From a virus: a stretch of 34,829 bases of DNA. Positions 28,834 to 34,829 of the stretch are shown in pieces. The position numbers and the translations under genes are program-made. The number at the start of each line of letters is the position of its first letter. The stretch's first letter is position 1. Where the stretch lies: IMG/VR virus record IMGVR_UViG_3300028073_000023, positions 1 through 34,829 of that record; one strand, written 5' to 3'. The notes under the pieces are model-generated. The model saw only the letters and a list, made by a program, of their open reading frames with translations, did not search any database and was not told where the DNA came from.

Positions 28834-29610
28834 ATGACAACAGAAACAATCAAGTGGGCTAACTACCTAAAAGAAGCTGTAGAACAAGAAGGGATTATTA
28901 GTTCTTGCTATAGCTTATTCCATGAATATAGCATCGGGAATCAATTGCTGGCTTACAGCCAACTTAAGTCTCGTGGATTGAATTTATCCCCAATCGCAAC
29001 ATATAAAAAATGGCAATCATTAGGTCGCAACGTAAAGCGTGGCGAAAAAGCTATCTCTTTATTGCTGCCTATCACAGTAAAACAAAAAGACAAAAATGGA
29101 GAAGAAACTGGAAAATTGTTCCGCATATACAAAGAAAAAGCCAACTGGTTTAGCTTGGATCAAACAGAAGGTGATGATTTTGTAGCTCCAGCTATTAAGG
29201 GATGGGATGCAGAAACTGCTCTTAAGAACCTAGATATTAAACAAGTAAAGTACGAGACAACGAATGGCAACTGTCAAGGATATGCAAAAGGTCGTGAGAT
29301 TGCTATAAATCCAGTTGCACAATATCCACATAAAACTCGCTTCCATGAGCTTGCTCACGTTGTATTAGGTCATACAGAAGAAGGTTTATTTGCTGATTCT
29401 GAATTGACACCAAGAGACATAAGAGAGGTTGAAGCTGAATCTGTAGCGTATATTTTGTGTAAAACTTTGAATCTTGATGGAGATAAAGAATCTCGTGGAT
29501 ATATTCAAAGCTGGTTGCGTGACAGTGAGATTAGCGACAAGTCAGCACAAAAGATATTTAGTGCAGCAGACAAAATTTTAAAAGCTGGGAAGGGATCAGA
29601 AAATGCCTAA
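28834..29610 (+). CDS. ardC: ArdC-type antirestriction protein, 258 aa
   Basis: The N-terminal half is an ssDNA-binding ArdC-N domain (YSIGNQLLAYSQLKSRGLNL, then ATYKKWQSLGRNVKRGEKAI). The C-terminal half is a zinc metallopeptidase-like domain with FHELAHVVLGHTEE (H171-E172-x2-H175) and a downstream EVEAESVAYIL (E200/E202). Plasmid ArdC protects incoming DNA from restriction; this domain pair also occurs in phages. Early expression from P3 with AAAGGAGAAGTAAC before the ATG is consistent with defence evasion soon after entry. Confidence 0.85.
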   Translation: MTTETIKWANYLKEAVEQEGIISSCYSLFHEYSIGNQLLAYSQLKSRGLNLSPIATYKKWQSLGRNVKRGEKAISLLLPITVKQKDKNGEETGKLFRIYKEKANWFSLDQTEGDDFVAPAIKGWDAETALKNLDIKQVKYETTNGNCQGYAKGREIAINPVAQYPHKTRFHELAHVVLGHTEEGLFADSELTPRDIREVEAESVAYILCKTLNLDGDKESRGYIQSWLRDSEISDKSAQKIFSAADKILKAGKGSENA

Positions 29611-29803
29611 TTATTTTGCAGTAACAGATAATCAAGTATGGGATCTTGGCTTTTTTGTAAGTAACAAAGAGGCAGAAGATTATGGAATTAATCAATTTAA
29701 TTTACATCAAGCACCAAGAGGATACTTTGTTGTGACAACTAATGAGCTAAAAGAATTAGTCAGATTAGCTAACAAAAGACTTGATGTAGAAAATATATAC
29801 TAG
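29603..29803 (+). CDS. Hypothetical protein, 66 aa
   Basis: A small alpha/beta protein (MPNYFAVTDNQVWDLGFFVS, then EAEDYGINQFNLHQAPRGYF and TNELKELVRLANKRLDVE). It overlaps the ArdC-type gene by 8 bases and is therefore co-translated. No family recognised; an accessory to the antirestriction protein is possible by position. Confidence 0.7.
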   Translation: MPNYFAVTDNQVWDLGFFVSNKEAEDYGINQFNLHQAPRGYFVVTTNELKELVRLANKRLDVENIY

Positions 29804-29811
29804 GAGAACTT

Positions 29812-29988
29812 ATGTCAGATAATTTTAATAGCTATTTTGAAAAAGCAATACAGCATGAATATAACAATTACAAACCAAGCGGAAACAAGCCAGCAGATAA
29901 AGAAATACTTAGGTTATATCTGCGTAGGCATATTCAGTTGTTGGTAAATGCAAAACTTGATAATATTGTTAAAAAATTAATACCCTAA
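29812..29988 (+). CDS. Hypothetical protein, 58 aa
   Basis: ATG at 29812 with TAGGAGAACTT ahead; stop TAA at 29986-29988. The product (MSDNFNSYFEKAIQHEYNNY, then KPADKEILRLYLRRHIQLLV) is helical and basic. Its last 12 bases overlap the end of the convergent leftward gene, so the two operons meet here without any visible terminator between them. Confidence 0.65.
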   Translation: MSDNFNSYFEKAIQHEYNNYKPSGNKPADKEILRLYLRRHIQLLVNAKLDNIVKKLIP

Positions 29989-30882
29989 ATCAACAATTAA
30001 TTTATCAATGTCTTTCATGTAATCGCCTTTAGCTTGATCTTTTGTTGGGAAATAAGCATTATCCAGTAGACCAAATTTTGGTTTGCTGGATATGTTTTTT
30101 ATTTGCTTAACCATATCAGTTGGCTTAAGAATTTTATCTGGGTCAAACACAAGCATACCGCCATCAGGAGTTGAAAATACAACACCTCCCTTTAAGTTTT
30201 TAGCTGTGTTAATAACATCATTTGGAGTTACTTTGTTATACTTAACTGCAGTTGCAGAGTCTTTTGCAATGTTAGCTGGCAATGGACTAAATCTAGCAGC
30301 TCCAACACCCCACTGGTCAAGATCACCACCCATAGACATTGCATAATCAGATAATTGTTTATTTTGTTCTATTGGTGAATATCCGAATCTTCCTACGTTT
30401 TGTGAATAAACACGATTAAATTCAGAAGCTCCAGACTCTGGATCTACCCAAGCTCCCTGTGTTTTTGCATATGGAGCATTAGCCATTTTCATTTTCTTTG
30501 ATTTAGCACCTTCTAAAGCCTGTCTAAATCTTGCGTCTGATAGAGTAAGACCAAGACTTGATTCGTTTGCTTTTTGTAACATATCAGGAGAAGTTGCCTC
30601 TATGTTTACATTTACCTTACGCATTGGCATAGTTGCTTTTGAATAGTTAACAGCTCCGCTTCTAATTGCAGCAGGAGTTGATGCAGCTCCAAGAAGACCA
30701 GTTGCAGCATTAAGTCCAGCTCCAATATAATCACCTTTTCTTAAATCGTCATATGCAGATAGACCTGCAACTGGAGTGCCAATAATCGGCATAAGACCTA
30801 ACACTGTTTTCATAGTGTCATATCCTTGCATATTTCTATTATTCCATGCATCAATCTCTTTTTGCGTTAATGCTCTATCCAT
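29977..30882 (-). CDS. Unknown protein, 301 aa (LTQK-type N-terminus)
   Basis: The N-terminus reads MDRALTQKEIDAWNNRN, then a hydrophobic, glycine-rich segment (LGLMPIIGTPVAGLSAYDDL; later GDYIGAGLNAATGLLGAAS). The remaining 230 residues are mixed, with RVYSQNVGRFGYSP and GDLDQWGVGAARFSPLPANI. It is the last gene of the leftward block. The LTQK(D/E)ID start is shared with the upstream 461-residue protein, hinting at a common targeting tag or origin. Internal virion protein or exported effector are both possible. Confidence 0.75.
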   Translation of the reverse strand: MDRALTQKEIDAWNNRNMQGYDTMKTVLGLMPIIGTPVAGLSAYDDLRKGDYIGAGLNAATGLLGAASTPAAIRSGAVNYSKATMPMRKVNVNIEATSPDMLQKANESSLGLTLSDARFRQALEGAKSKKMKMANAPYAKTQGAWVDPESGASEFNRVYSQNVGRFGYSPIEQNKQLSDYAMSMGGDLDQWGVGAARFSPLPANIAKDSATAVKYNKVTPNDVINTAKNLKGGVVFSTPDGGMLVFDPDKILKPTDMVKQIKNISSKPKFGLLDNAYFPTKDQAKGDYMKDIDKLIVDLGY

Positions 30883-30884
30883 GA

Positions 30885-32270
30885 TTATTTTCCTTCTTGA
30901 TAATTCTGATCATAAAGCAATCCAAATGGAGCTACAGAATATAATGGAGCTGTGCGTTTTACTAAACTATCTCGTACAACTTCTTCTGGAGTCTTTCCAG
31001 TTACTCTAGATGTCCGCTCAATTGCCTCGTTAACGTGCTGAATCATTGGTTTGCCTGTAGACCCTTTTAATCCTGCCCAAGTAACATCTTGGAAGTTTGC
31101 AGCAGGTATTCCACGCTGCTTTGCAAGGTCTTGCACAACACCTTCAAATACGCCATACGTTCCCTTTGGTGGAGCTAACAAGTCCCATGCGCTGCTCATC
31201 TGCTCATCCATTGTTGCCTTGTCTCTATGTCCTAAAAAGTTTGCAGAAAAGTCAAATCGTTTAGGTTGTTCTGCTGCAGATAAACCTCTTCCTTGATTGA
31301 TTACTTTATCGTACATCCCAATATTGCCACTAGCAAATCTTCCTCCAATCGGGTATGGCAAATCATATGCGTTAACAGGTAAATCTTTTCCTGCGTTTCT
31401 CACAAAGTTTCCATAATATGCCATCAATAAGTTGGATGTTGGATCAGCGCCTCCTGTTGTGGCAGCCATAGCATCAGCAAATGCCTCTTTATATAATCTG
31501 CTTCCTTCTTTTTTGCCATACTCTTTAATAAATTCATTTTCTAATTGACCAGTAGCATACCAATCTTTTGTCAATGGGAATTGAGATCCTTTTTCAAAAG
31601 CTGCATTTAATCTTGCTCTAACTTCTGGAGTGTCATATTTTTCTTTATGTTTTGCTAGTGTTTCTGCTTTTTTAGGTAGCGTGTCAACCATTGTATTACC
31701 AGTCAATGGATAGCTTGATACATCAGCATAATATCTTTGTTCTAGTGGGAAAAATGGAGTGTAATTACCCTTGTCTATTTCTTTTTGTGCAGCCTTACGA
31801 GCCTTTTCAACAGCAATAGCTTCAGGAGAATTTACTTTTTGTAAAAATTCCTTACCTGTTTTTTTATCAAAAGCTAAAACTGGTGGCATAGTATCTGGGT
31901 ATTGTTTAGCAATTTTTGCCATATCATACCCAACATCTGCAGCTTTTTTACCTTTTCCTACTGGAGTGGCTGCAAGTGCTAGTGCAGCATACTCTGGTCT
32001 AAATCCAACTTGTAAATTATTTCCATATGTCAATGGAGCATTACGACTTATAGCATCAAGACCTCTTTGTATGTCACCAAAAGCAATATCTCCAACTGGA
32101 ACTCCAGCAACAGATGCCGATGTTATTGGTTTTAATATGTCAGCCCATGTGCCAGAGACAATGCCACGCTCTGGAGCTTTTAATATATCTCCACGAACAG
32201 GAAGCACACGATCAGCAACTGACTGTCTGCCTAAAATTTTATCAATGTCTTTTTGTGTCAATTGCGCCAT
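30885..32270 (-). CDS. Large unknown protein, 461 aa
   Basis: It begins MAQLTQKDIDKILGRQSVAD. The centre holds the conserved-looking DWYATGQLENEFIKEYGKKE, AMAATTGGADPTSNLLMAYY and RFDFSANFLGHRDKATMDEQ, and the end is KRTAPLYSVAPFGLLYDQNY. These motifs recall a family of large phage proteins of unknown function (possibly DUF7178-like), from memory. An upstream ATG at 32282 exists, but the ATG at 32270 follows the metallophosphoesterase stop by one base and has GGGGA at 5 bases. Its neighbours suggest late expression. Confidence 0.75.
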   Translation of the reverse strand: MAQLTQKDIDKILGRQSVADRVLPVRGDILKAPERGIVSGTWADILKPITSASVAGVPVGDIAFGDIQRGLDAISRNAPLTYGNNLQVGFRPEYAALALAATPVGKGKKAADVGYDMAKIAKQYPDTMPPVLAFDKKTGKEFLQKVNSPEAIAVEKARKAAQKEIDKGNYTPFFPLEQRYYADVSSYPLTGNTMVDTLPKKAETLAKHKEKYDTPEVRARLNAAFEKGSQFPLTKDWYATGQLENEFIKEYGKKEGSRLYKEAFADAMAATTGGADPTSNLLMAYYGNFVRNAGKDLPVNAYDLPYPIGGRFASGNIGMYDKVINQGRGLSAAEQPKRFDFSANFLGHRDKATMDEQMSSAWDLLAPPKGTYGVFEGVVQDLAKQRGIPAANFQDVTWAGLKGSTGKPMIQHVNEAIERTSRVTGKTPEEVVRDSLVKRTAPLYSVAPFGLLYDQNYQEGK

Positions 32271-32271
32271 A

Positions 32272-33042
32272 TTAGTCCCCATACTTTTCTTTGAGATATT
32301 TAATTGTCAGTGGTAGCTCATCAAATCTGCCATCATGTACATCGTATAGCATATAGCAACCTCTAAAATGATTATTACCTTGAGCGCCAAGATAATCCTC
32401 ATTATGCTCATAACAACTGCCACATATTATGGCTGTCATTTCCCTGCCTGAAGCATCCATGCCGTAGGCTATTTGTCTTCCTTGCTGGTGAAACGCAAAG
32501 CATGACATATGCTTCTTAGTAAGTAACGCATTGGCAGTAGTAATAGGTCTGCCCATAACCCCAGAAGTAAAGTAGTGGCTAAAAGCAATCCCTTCAATAA
32601 CAACAACATCAAGGAAAGGATGAACAATCCAATCTTGATATGGCAAGTCATTAGTTGATACAAGACCTTCCAGCTTTCTATCATTATTAATCGCACGATC
32701 AATTCTATCCTCATGGTTTCCTAGAAGCATATGCATCTCAGGTTTGTACATCTTTTCTTTATTCTTTCTAGCCCTAGCATTAAATTCATACATAGGCTCT
32801 AGCAAAGCATCCATCGCTTCACGAGCAGCCCATAAGTCTTTCATGTATGAACGCCCCTCGAAGGACTTCTTACCGACATCATAAGAAGACAAAGATTCCA
32901 TATCTGCAAAATCGCCACCACACACGATGATGTCTGGCTTTTTCTTGATTATGTACCTTCCTATGCACCTCAAGAAAGTAAAATCATTGTTTGGTTTTGC
33001 TTGTACATCTGGTAGAACAAAAATCGTTTTTGATTTGGTCAT
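32272..33042 (-). CDS. Calcineurin-like metallophosphoesterase, 256 aa
   Basis: The metal-ligand motifs appear in order: FVLPDVQ (D12, with Q14 where H is usual), VCGGDFAD (D44), LLGNHEDR (N109, H110), then SHYF (H156) and a C-terminal FHQQG (H185). This is the binuclear metallophosphoesterase fold found in many phages, with substrates from phosphodiesters to nucleotides. The D-x-Q variation could alter metal choice. It stands between lysozyme and the large unknown gene, so host-takeover or virion roles are not distinguishable. Confidence 0.8.
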   Translation of the reverse strand: MTKSKTIFVLPDVQAKPNNDFTFLRCIGRYIIKKKPDIIVCGGDFADMESLSSYDVGKKSFEGRSYMKDLWAAREAMDALLEPMYEFNARARKNKEKMYKPEMHMLLGNHEDRIDRAINNDRKLEGLVSTNDLPYQDWIVHPFLDVVVIEGIAFSHYFTSGVMGRPITTANALLTKKHMSCFAFHQQGRQIAYGMDASGREMTAIICGSCYEHNEDYLGAQGNNHFRGCYMLYDVHDGRFDELPLTIKYLKEKYGD

Positions 33043-33044
33043 TG

Positions 33045-33479
33045 TTAGAATAAGCTAACTTCAGCCTCTCGTCTCCTGATTAATCCATTCAACTTAGTCA
33101 TGCCGCCATTACTATTCCTGCCATAAACCCATCTTCTAAACTGCTTTTTGGCAGCAACTAAATCACCAGCTAATACTTTTCTGCGTAACGTACTGGACTT
33201 CAACTTTCCCATACCAAGATTGTAAGCAAAATCAGCAAGGGCAACCAAAAGTCCACCTGTTGCATCAGGAAACAAAGCCTTAGTTCCTGATAGAAATCTT
33301 CTAGCATCTTTATCAAGTCTCGCATCTGCTTGCTCCTGTGTCCATCTAGTGTGTGGATATATGCCAGCGCCTGTAGCGCCCCAACCTATAGTTAGAACGC
33401 CAGCAGGACAATAATACGCTTTTAAGTGGCAGCCCTCAAACTCACGAATGAGTTTTTTGAGCAATTCTAGTTCATTCAT
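33045..33479 (-). CDS. Endolysin, GH24 lysozyme, 144 aa
   Basis: A T4/P22-type muramidase (glycoside hydrolase family 24): REFEGCHLKAYYCPAGVLTI contains the catalytic Glu15, Cys24 in the position of T4 Asp20, and Thr30, in the E-8-C-5-T spacing, then GWGATGAG. Later come LVALADFAYNLGMGKLKSS and the C-terminal NGLIRRREAEVSLF. It cleaves peptidoglycan to release progeny. There is no signal peptide or signal anchor, so it needs the holin. It overlaps the holin candidate by four bases. Confidence 0.9.
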   Translation of the reverse strand: MNELELLKKLIREFEGCHLKAYYCPAGVLTIGWGATGAGIYPHTRWTQEQADARLDKDARRFLSGTKALFPDATGGLLVALADFAYNLGMGKLKSSTLRRKVLAGDLVAAKKQFRRWVYGRNSNGGMTKLNGLIRRREAEVSLF

Positions 33480-33940
33480 TTACGACTCATGAATACTCTG
33501 TGTGCAAAATAGAAACCAAGAATCACACCAACAAGCTCACGATCCCACTCTGATAGCATAAATTCTTGAGTAACCAAACAGAACCACCACAATAGCAAAG
33601 CCGTTGTAGCAGCAGCAGGGCGGATAGATCCGTTCCATGCATCAATAAACCAATTGCCTGTTTTTACATTGATTGTTTGCATAGCTGCAATGAATGCGTC
33701 AGCATCTTTTGACTCTATCTCTGCATTAGTCTTAACTTCTAATTCTTTTATACCAAGCTCGCTTGCAACACGCAATCTTTCAAGCTCTTGAACAGCACGC
33801 TGCGCCTCTAGCTCTGACTGCATCTTTAATGACTCTAGCTCGTGTTTGTGGTCTTGGTGTTTATTCCAAGCCTCAGACAACTCACCCCAAATCATTCTGA
33901 AAACTGAACCGCCTAAAAAACTAAATAATGCACTAAACAT
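33476..33940 (-). CDS. Putative holin, GTA_holin_3TM-like, 154 aa
   Basis: A short N-terminal hydrophobic helix (MFSALFSFLGGSVFRMIW) is followed by a long charged coiled coil (about residues 30-85; HKHELESLKMQSELEAQRAV, EIESKDADAFIAAMQ). The C-terminal region WFIDAWNGSIRPAAATTALL and a membrane span (LWWFCLVTQEF, GVILGFYFAHRVF) follow. This layout is that of the 3TM holin family known from gene transfer agents and phages. Adjacency and ATGA overlap with the lysozyme support a lysis role. Confidence 0.75.
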   Translation of the reverse strand: MFSALFSFLGGSVFRMIWGELSEAWNKHQDHKHELESLKMQSELEAQRAVQELERLRVASELGIKELEVKTNAEIESKDADAFIAAMQTINVKTGNWFIDAWNGSIRPAAATTALLLWWFCLVTQEFMLSEWDRELVGVILGFYFAHRVFMSRK

Positions 33941-34128
33941 TAGTGTAACTCCTGTTCTGGGAACTCAATTGCTATTCCTAAGTCTTCACTTGAAAATAAA
34001 AATACTTCGCTTCCGTCATCTAATACAATTACAAACTCTTCGTCTTCTACACCGCAACCAACAATCGTCTTACCTGTCATGTGGTCTAGATAGTCTTGCA
34101 ATGTGCCTCTAAGTTTGTGTACTGTCAT
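33940..34128 (-). CDS. Hypothetical protein, 62 aa
   Basis: Small protein (MTVHKLRGTLQDYLDHMTGK, then IVGCGVEDEEFVIVLDDGSE and a terminal ELH). The IVGCGVEDEEFVIVLDDG segment forms strands like a small beta barrel. It begins with a 20-base overlap into the previous gene and ends in TAATG with the holin start, so the lysis region is one coupled string. No family recognised. Confidence 0.65.
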   Translation of the reverse strand: MTVHKLRGTLQDYLDHMTGKTIVGCGVEDEEFVIVLDDGSEVFLFSSEDLGIAIEFPEQELH

Positions 34129-34288
34129 AGTTGATCCCCACTAAAACGCCATCATCAATTAATTTATGAGTCAGCTCTTTTGCAGCGATGCAACTATCAC
34201 AAACCGATTCATCACCTTCTAAGTACATTGTGAACGCAGATCCGCATTCTTCACAAAGCACTATCTTATTAATCATTGAGTTTTTCAT
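34109..34288 (-). CDS. Small zinc-finger-like protein, 59 aa
   Basis: The start at 34288 (MKNSMINKIVLCEECGSAFT) overlaps the preceding stop as ATGA; an earlier in-frame ATG at 34321 lies inside the preceding gene. Two CxxC pairs (LCEECGSAF and SVCDSCIAAK) about 15 residues apart suggest a zinc knuckle. The rest is acidic (YLEGDESVCD). Unknown role. Confidence 0.7.
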   Translation of the reverse strand: MKNSMINKIVLCEECGSAFTMYLEGDESVCDSCIAAKELTHKLIDDGVLVGINYDSTQT

Positions 34289-34464
34289 ATCTTTATTGTC
34301 CACCCATGAGCTGCAGCCCATAGATAGAATATGACTGCTAGTGTCATTGCTCCAAGACCTTTAAGAGTAATCTTGCCAACTGCTGTAAACTGCTTGTCTA
34401 GCCACTCTTGAATTGCTTCCTTGATGGCTTCTTTATGTAGTTCCTTTTGCTCTTCTGGTGTCAT
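34285..34464 (-). CDS. Small membrane protein, second holin candidate, 59 aa
   Basis: ATG at 34464 overlaps the stop of the 327-residue gene. The product has a charged amphipathic N-terminal helix (PEEQKELHKEAIKEAIQEWL) and one clear membrane span (LGAMTLAVIFYLWAAAHGW, about residues 37-55), short C-terminus. Position just upstream of the lysis genes makes it a candidate holin/antiholin or tail-associated membrane protein. An alternative is a small regulator. Confidence 0.6.
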   Translation of the reverse strand: MTPEEQKELHKEAIKEAIQEWLDKQFTAVGKITLKGLGAMTLAVIFYLWAAAHGWTIKI

Positions 34465-34829
34465 TATTCACTCCAATTGATTCTTGGTGCTAATAAACTT
34501 AGGTTATACAGGTCTTCATTGGTAGCTTGTGGAAGCATTCCATAGTAACGCTGTGCAGCTCCTGTTCCATATCCTATATTTGCTTGAATTCGTGGAGATA
34601 CTATAGAAGGTATTGTTCTTGGATTCTTCAATACATCCACAAAAGTTTTTCCGCTTGGAAGCCATGACGCTTCTTGCCCAGCTCTAAATGCATTTGCCCA
34701 TCCTAAGTCTTGTTGTGCAGCTTGAAGCTCTTGAGGCAATACTAAACTAGCATCTTTAGGTAAAGACCAGTTCATTCTTGGGTCAATCTTAGCAATCCTT
34801 GCCTCAGCCTCTTGAGCCTTTTTCATAAC
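34464..34829 (-). CDS. Putative internal virion/ejection protein, C-terminal part (continues from 618-1)
   Basis: The leftward frame is open at base 34829 and ends at 34464 (TAA). Its first visible codon is GTT, then MKKAQEAEARIAKIDPRMNW. Nothing here marks a gene start, and the frame continues directly from the 206 codons at bases 618-1, so the internal ATG at 34826 need not be a true start. This 121-codon part includes LPKDASLVLPQELQAAQQDL, FRAGQEASWLPSGKTFVDVL and a final NLSLLAPRINWSE. Family not recognised. Confidence 0.75.
   Translation of the reverse strand, partial: VMKKAQEAEARIAKIDPRMNWSLPKDASLVLPQELQAAQQDLGWANAFRAGQEASWLPSGKTFVDVLKNPRTIPSIVSPRIQANIGYGTGAAQRYYGMLPQATNEDLYNLSLLAPRINWSE

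Noticed and set aside
31771-32316. Long rightward frame (181 codons) opposite the 461-residue gene
   Set aside because: Antisense to a protein-like leftward gene that fits its operon with one-base spacing; the product is a low-complexity shadow with no ribosome site.
1-34829. Temperate life style with integrase and CI-like repressor
   Set aside because: No recombinase with catalytic Tyr/Ser motifs or clear helix-turn-helix repressor recognised; only a small ribbon-helix-helix-like protein.

Overview
This window looks like the complete genome of a small, tailed, probably strictly lytic phage with a short (podovirus-type) tail, of the kind seen in environmental contigs. It is AT-rich, very densely packed, and genes abut or overlap by 1-26 bases with AGGAG-type ribosome sites. 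The two window ends join: the leftward reading frame open at base 1 continues exactly in frame into the leftward frame open at base 34829, giving one 327-residue protein, so the contig is circular or circularly permuted. No integrase, lysogeny repressor, RNA polymerase, DNA polymerase, primase or helicase was recognised, so transcription and fork functions must come from the host.

Layout. A leftward block runs from 25.8 kb down to base 1 and wraps round to 30.0 kb. From 25.8 to 20.0 kb it carries DNA-metabolism and small unknown genes: a DUF1064 nuclease, a replication-initiation-like protein, NinB, an HNH/Ref-like nuclease, DUF3310, several tiny membrane proteins and a group of short lysine-rich proteins. 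From 19.3 to 12.4 kb comes the head module: small and large terminase, portal, scaffold, SU10-type major capsid protein and adaptor. From 12.4 to 4.4 kb come tail and receptor-binding proteins, including several fibre-like proteins, a tail-collar protein, a repeat protein and a nozzle-like protein. From 4.4 kb through base 1 lie putative DNA-ejection/internal virion proteins. The wrapped part (34.8 to 30.0 kb) holds small membrane and zinc-finger proteins, a holin candidate, a lysozyme, a metallophosphoesterase and two large unknown proteins.

A rightward early block (25.86-29.99 kb) carries a small zinc-finger protein, a candidate single-strand annealing protein, SSB, unknown small genes and an ArdC-type antirestriction protein. 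Three sigma70-like promoters, one leftward at 25.3 kb and two rightward at 25.8 and 28.75 kb, share a 19-base upstream box. Each lies beside a different inverted repeat.

The most striking item sits in the 349-base gap between two rightward genes (28485-28833). On the opposite strand is a 23-codon gene whose product has all the hallmarks of PqqA, the ribosomal peptide precursor of pyrroloquinoline quinone (PQQ). It has a strong ribosome site and its own correctly oriented terminator. No other pqq gene is present, so the peptide would feed host PqqB/C/D/E. Because PQQ is the cofactor of methanol dehydrogenase, this points to a methylotrophic host, plausibly an aquatic Methylophilaceae-type betaproteobacterium (inference), and to pqqA as a phage auxiliary metabolic gene.
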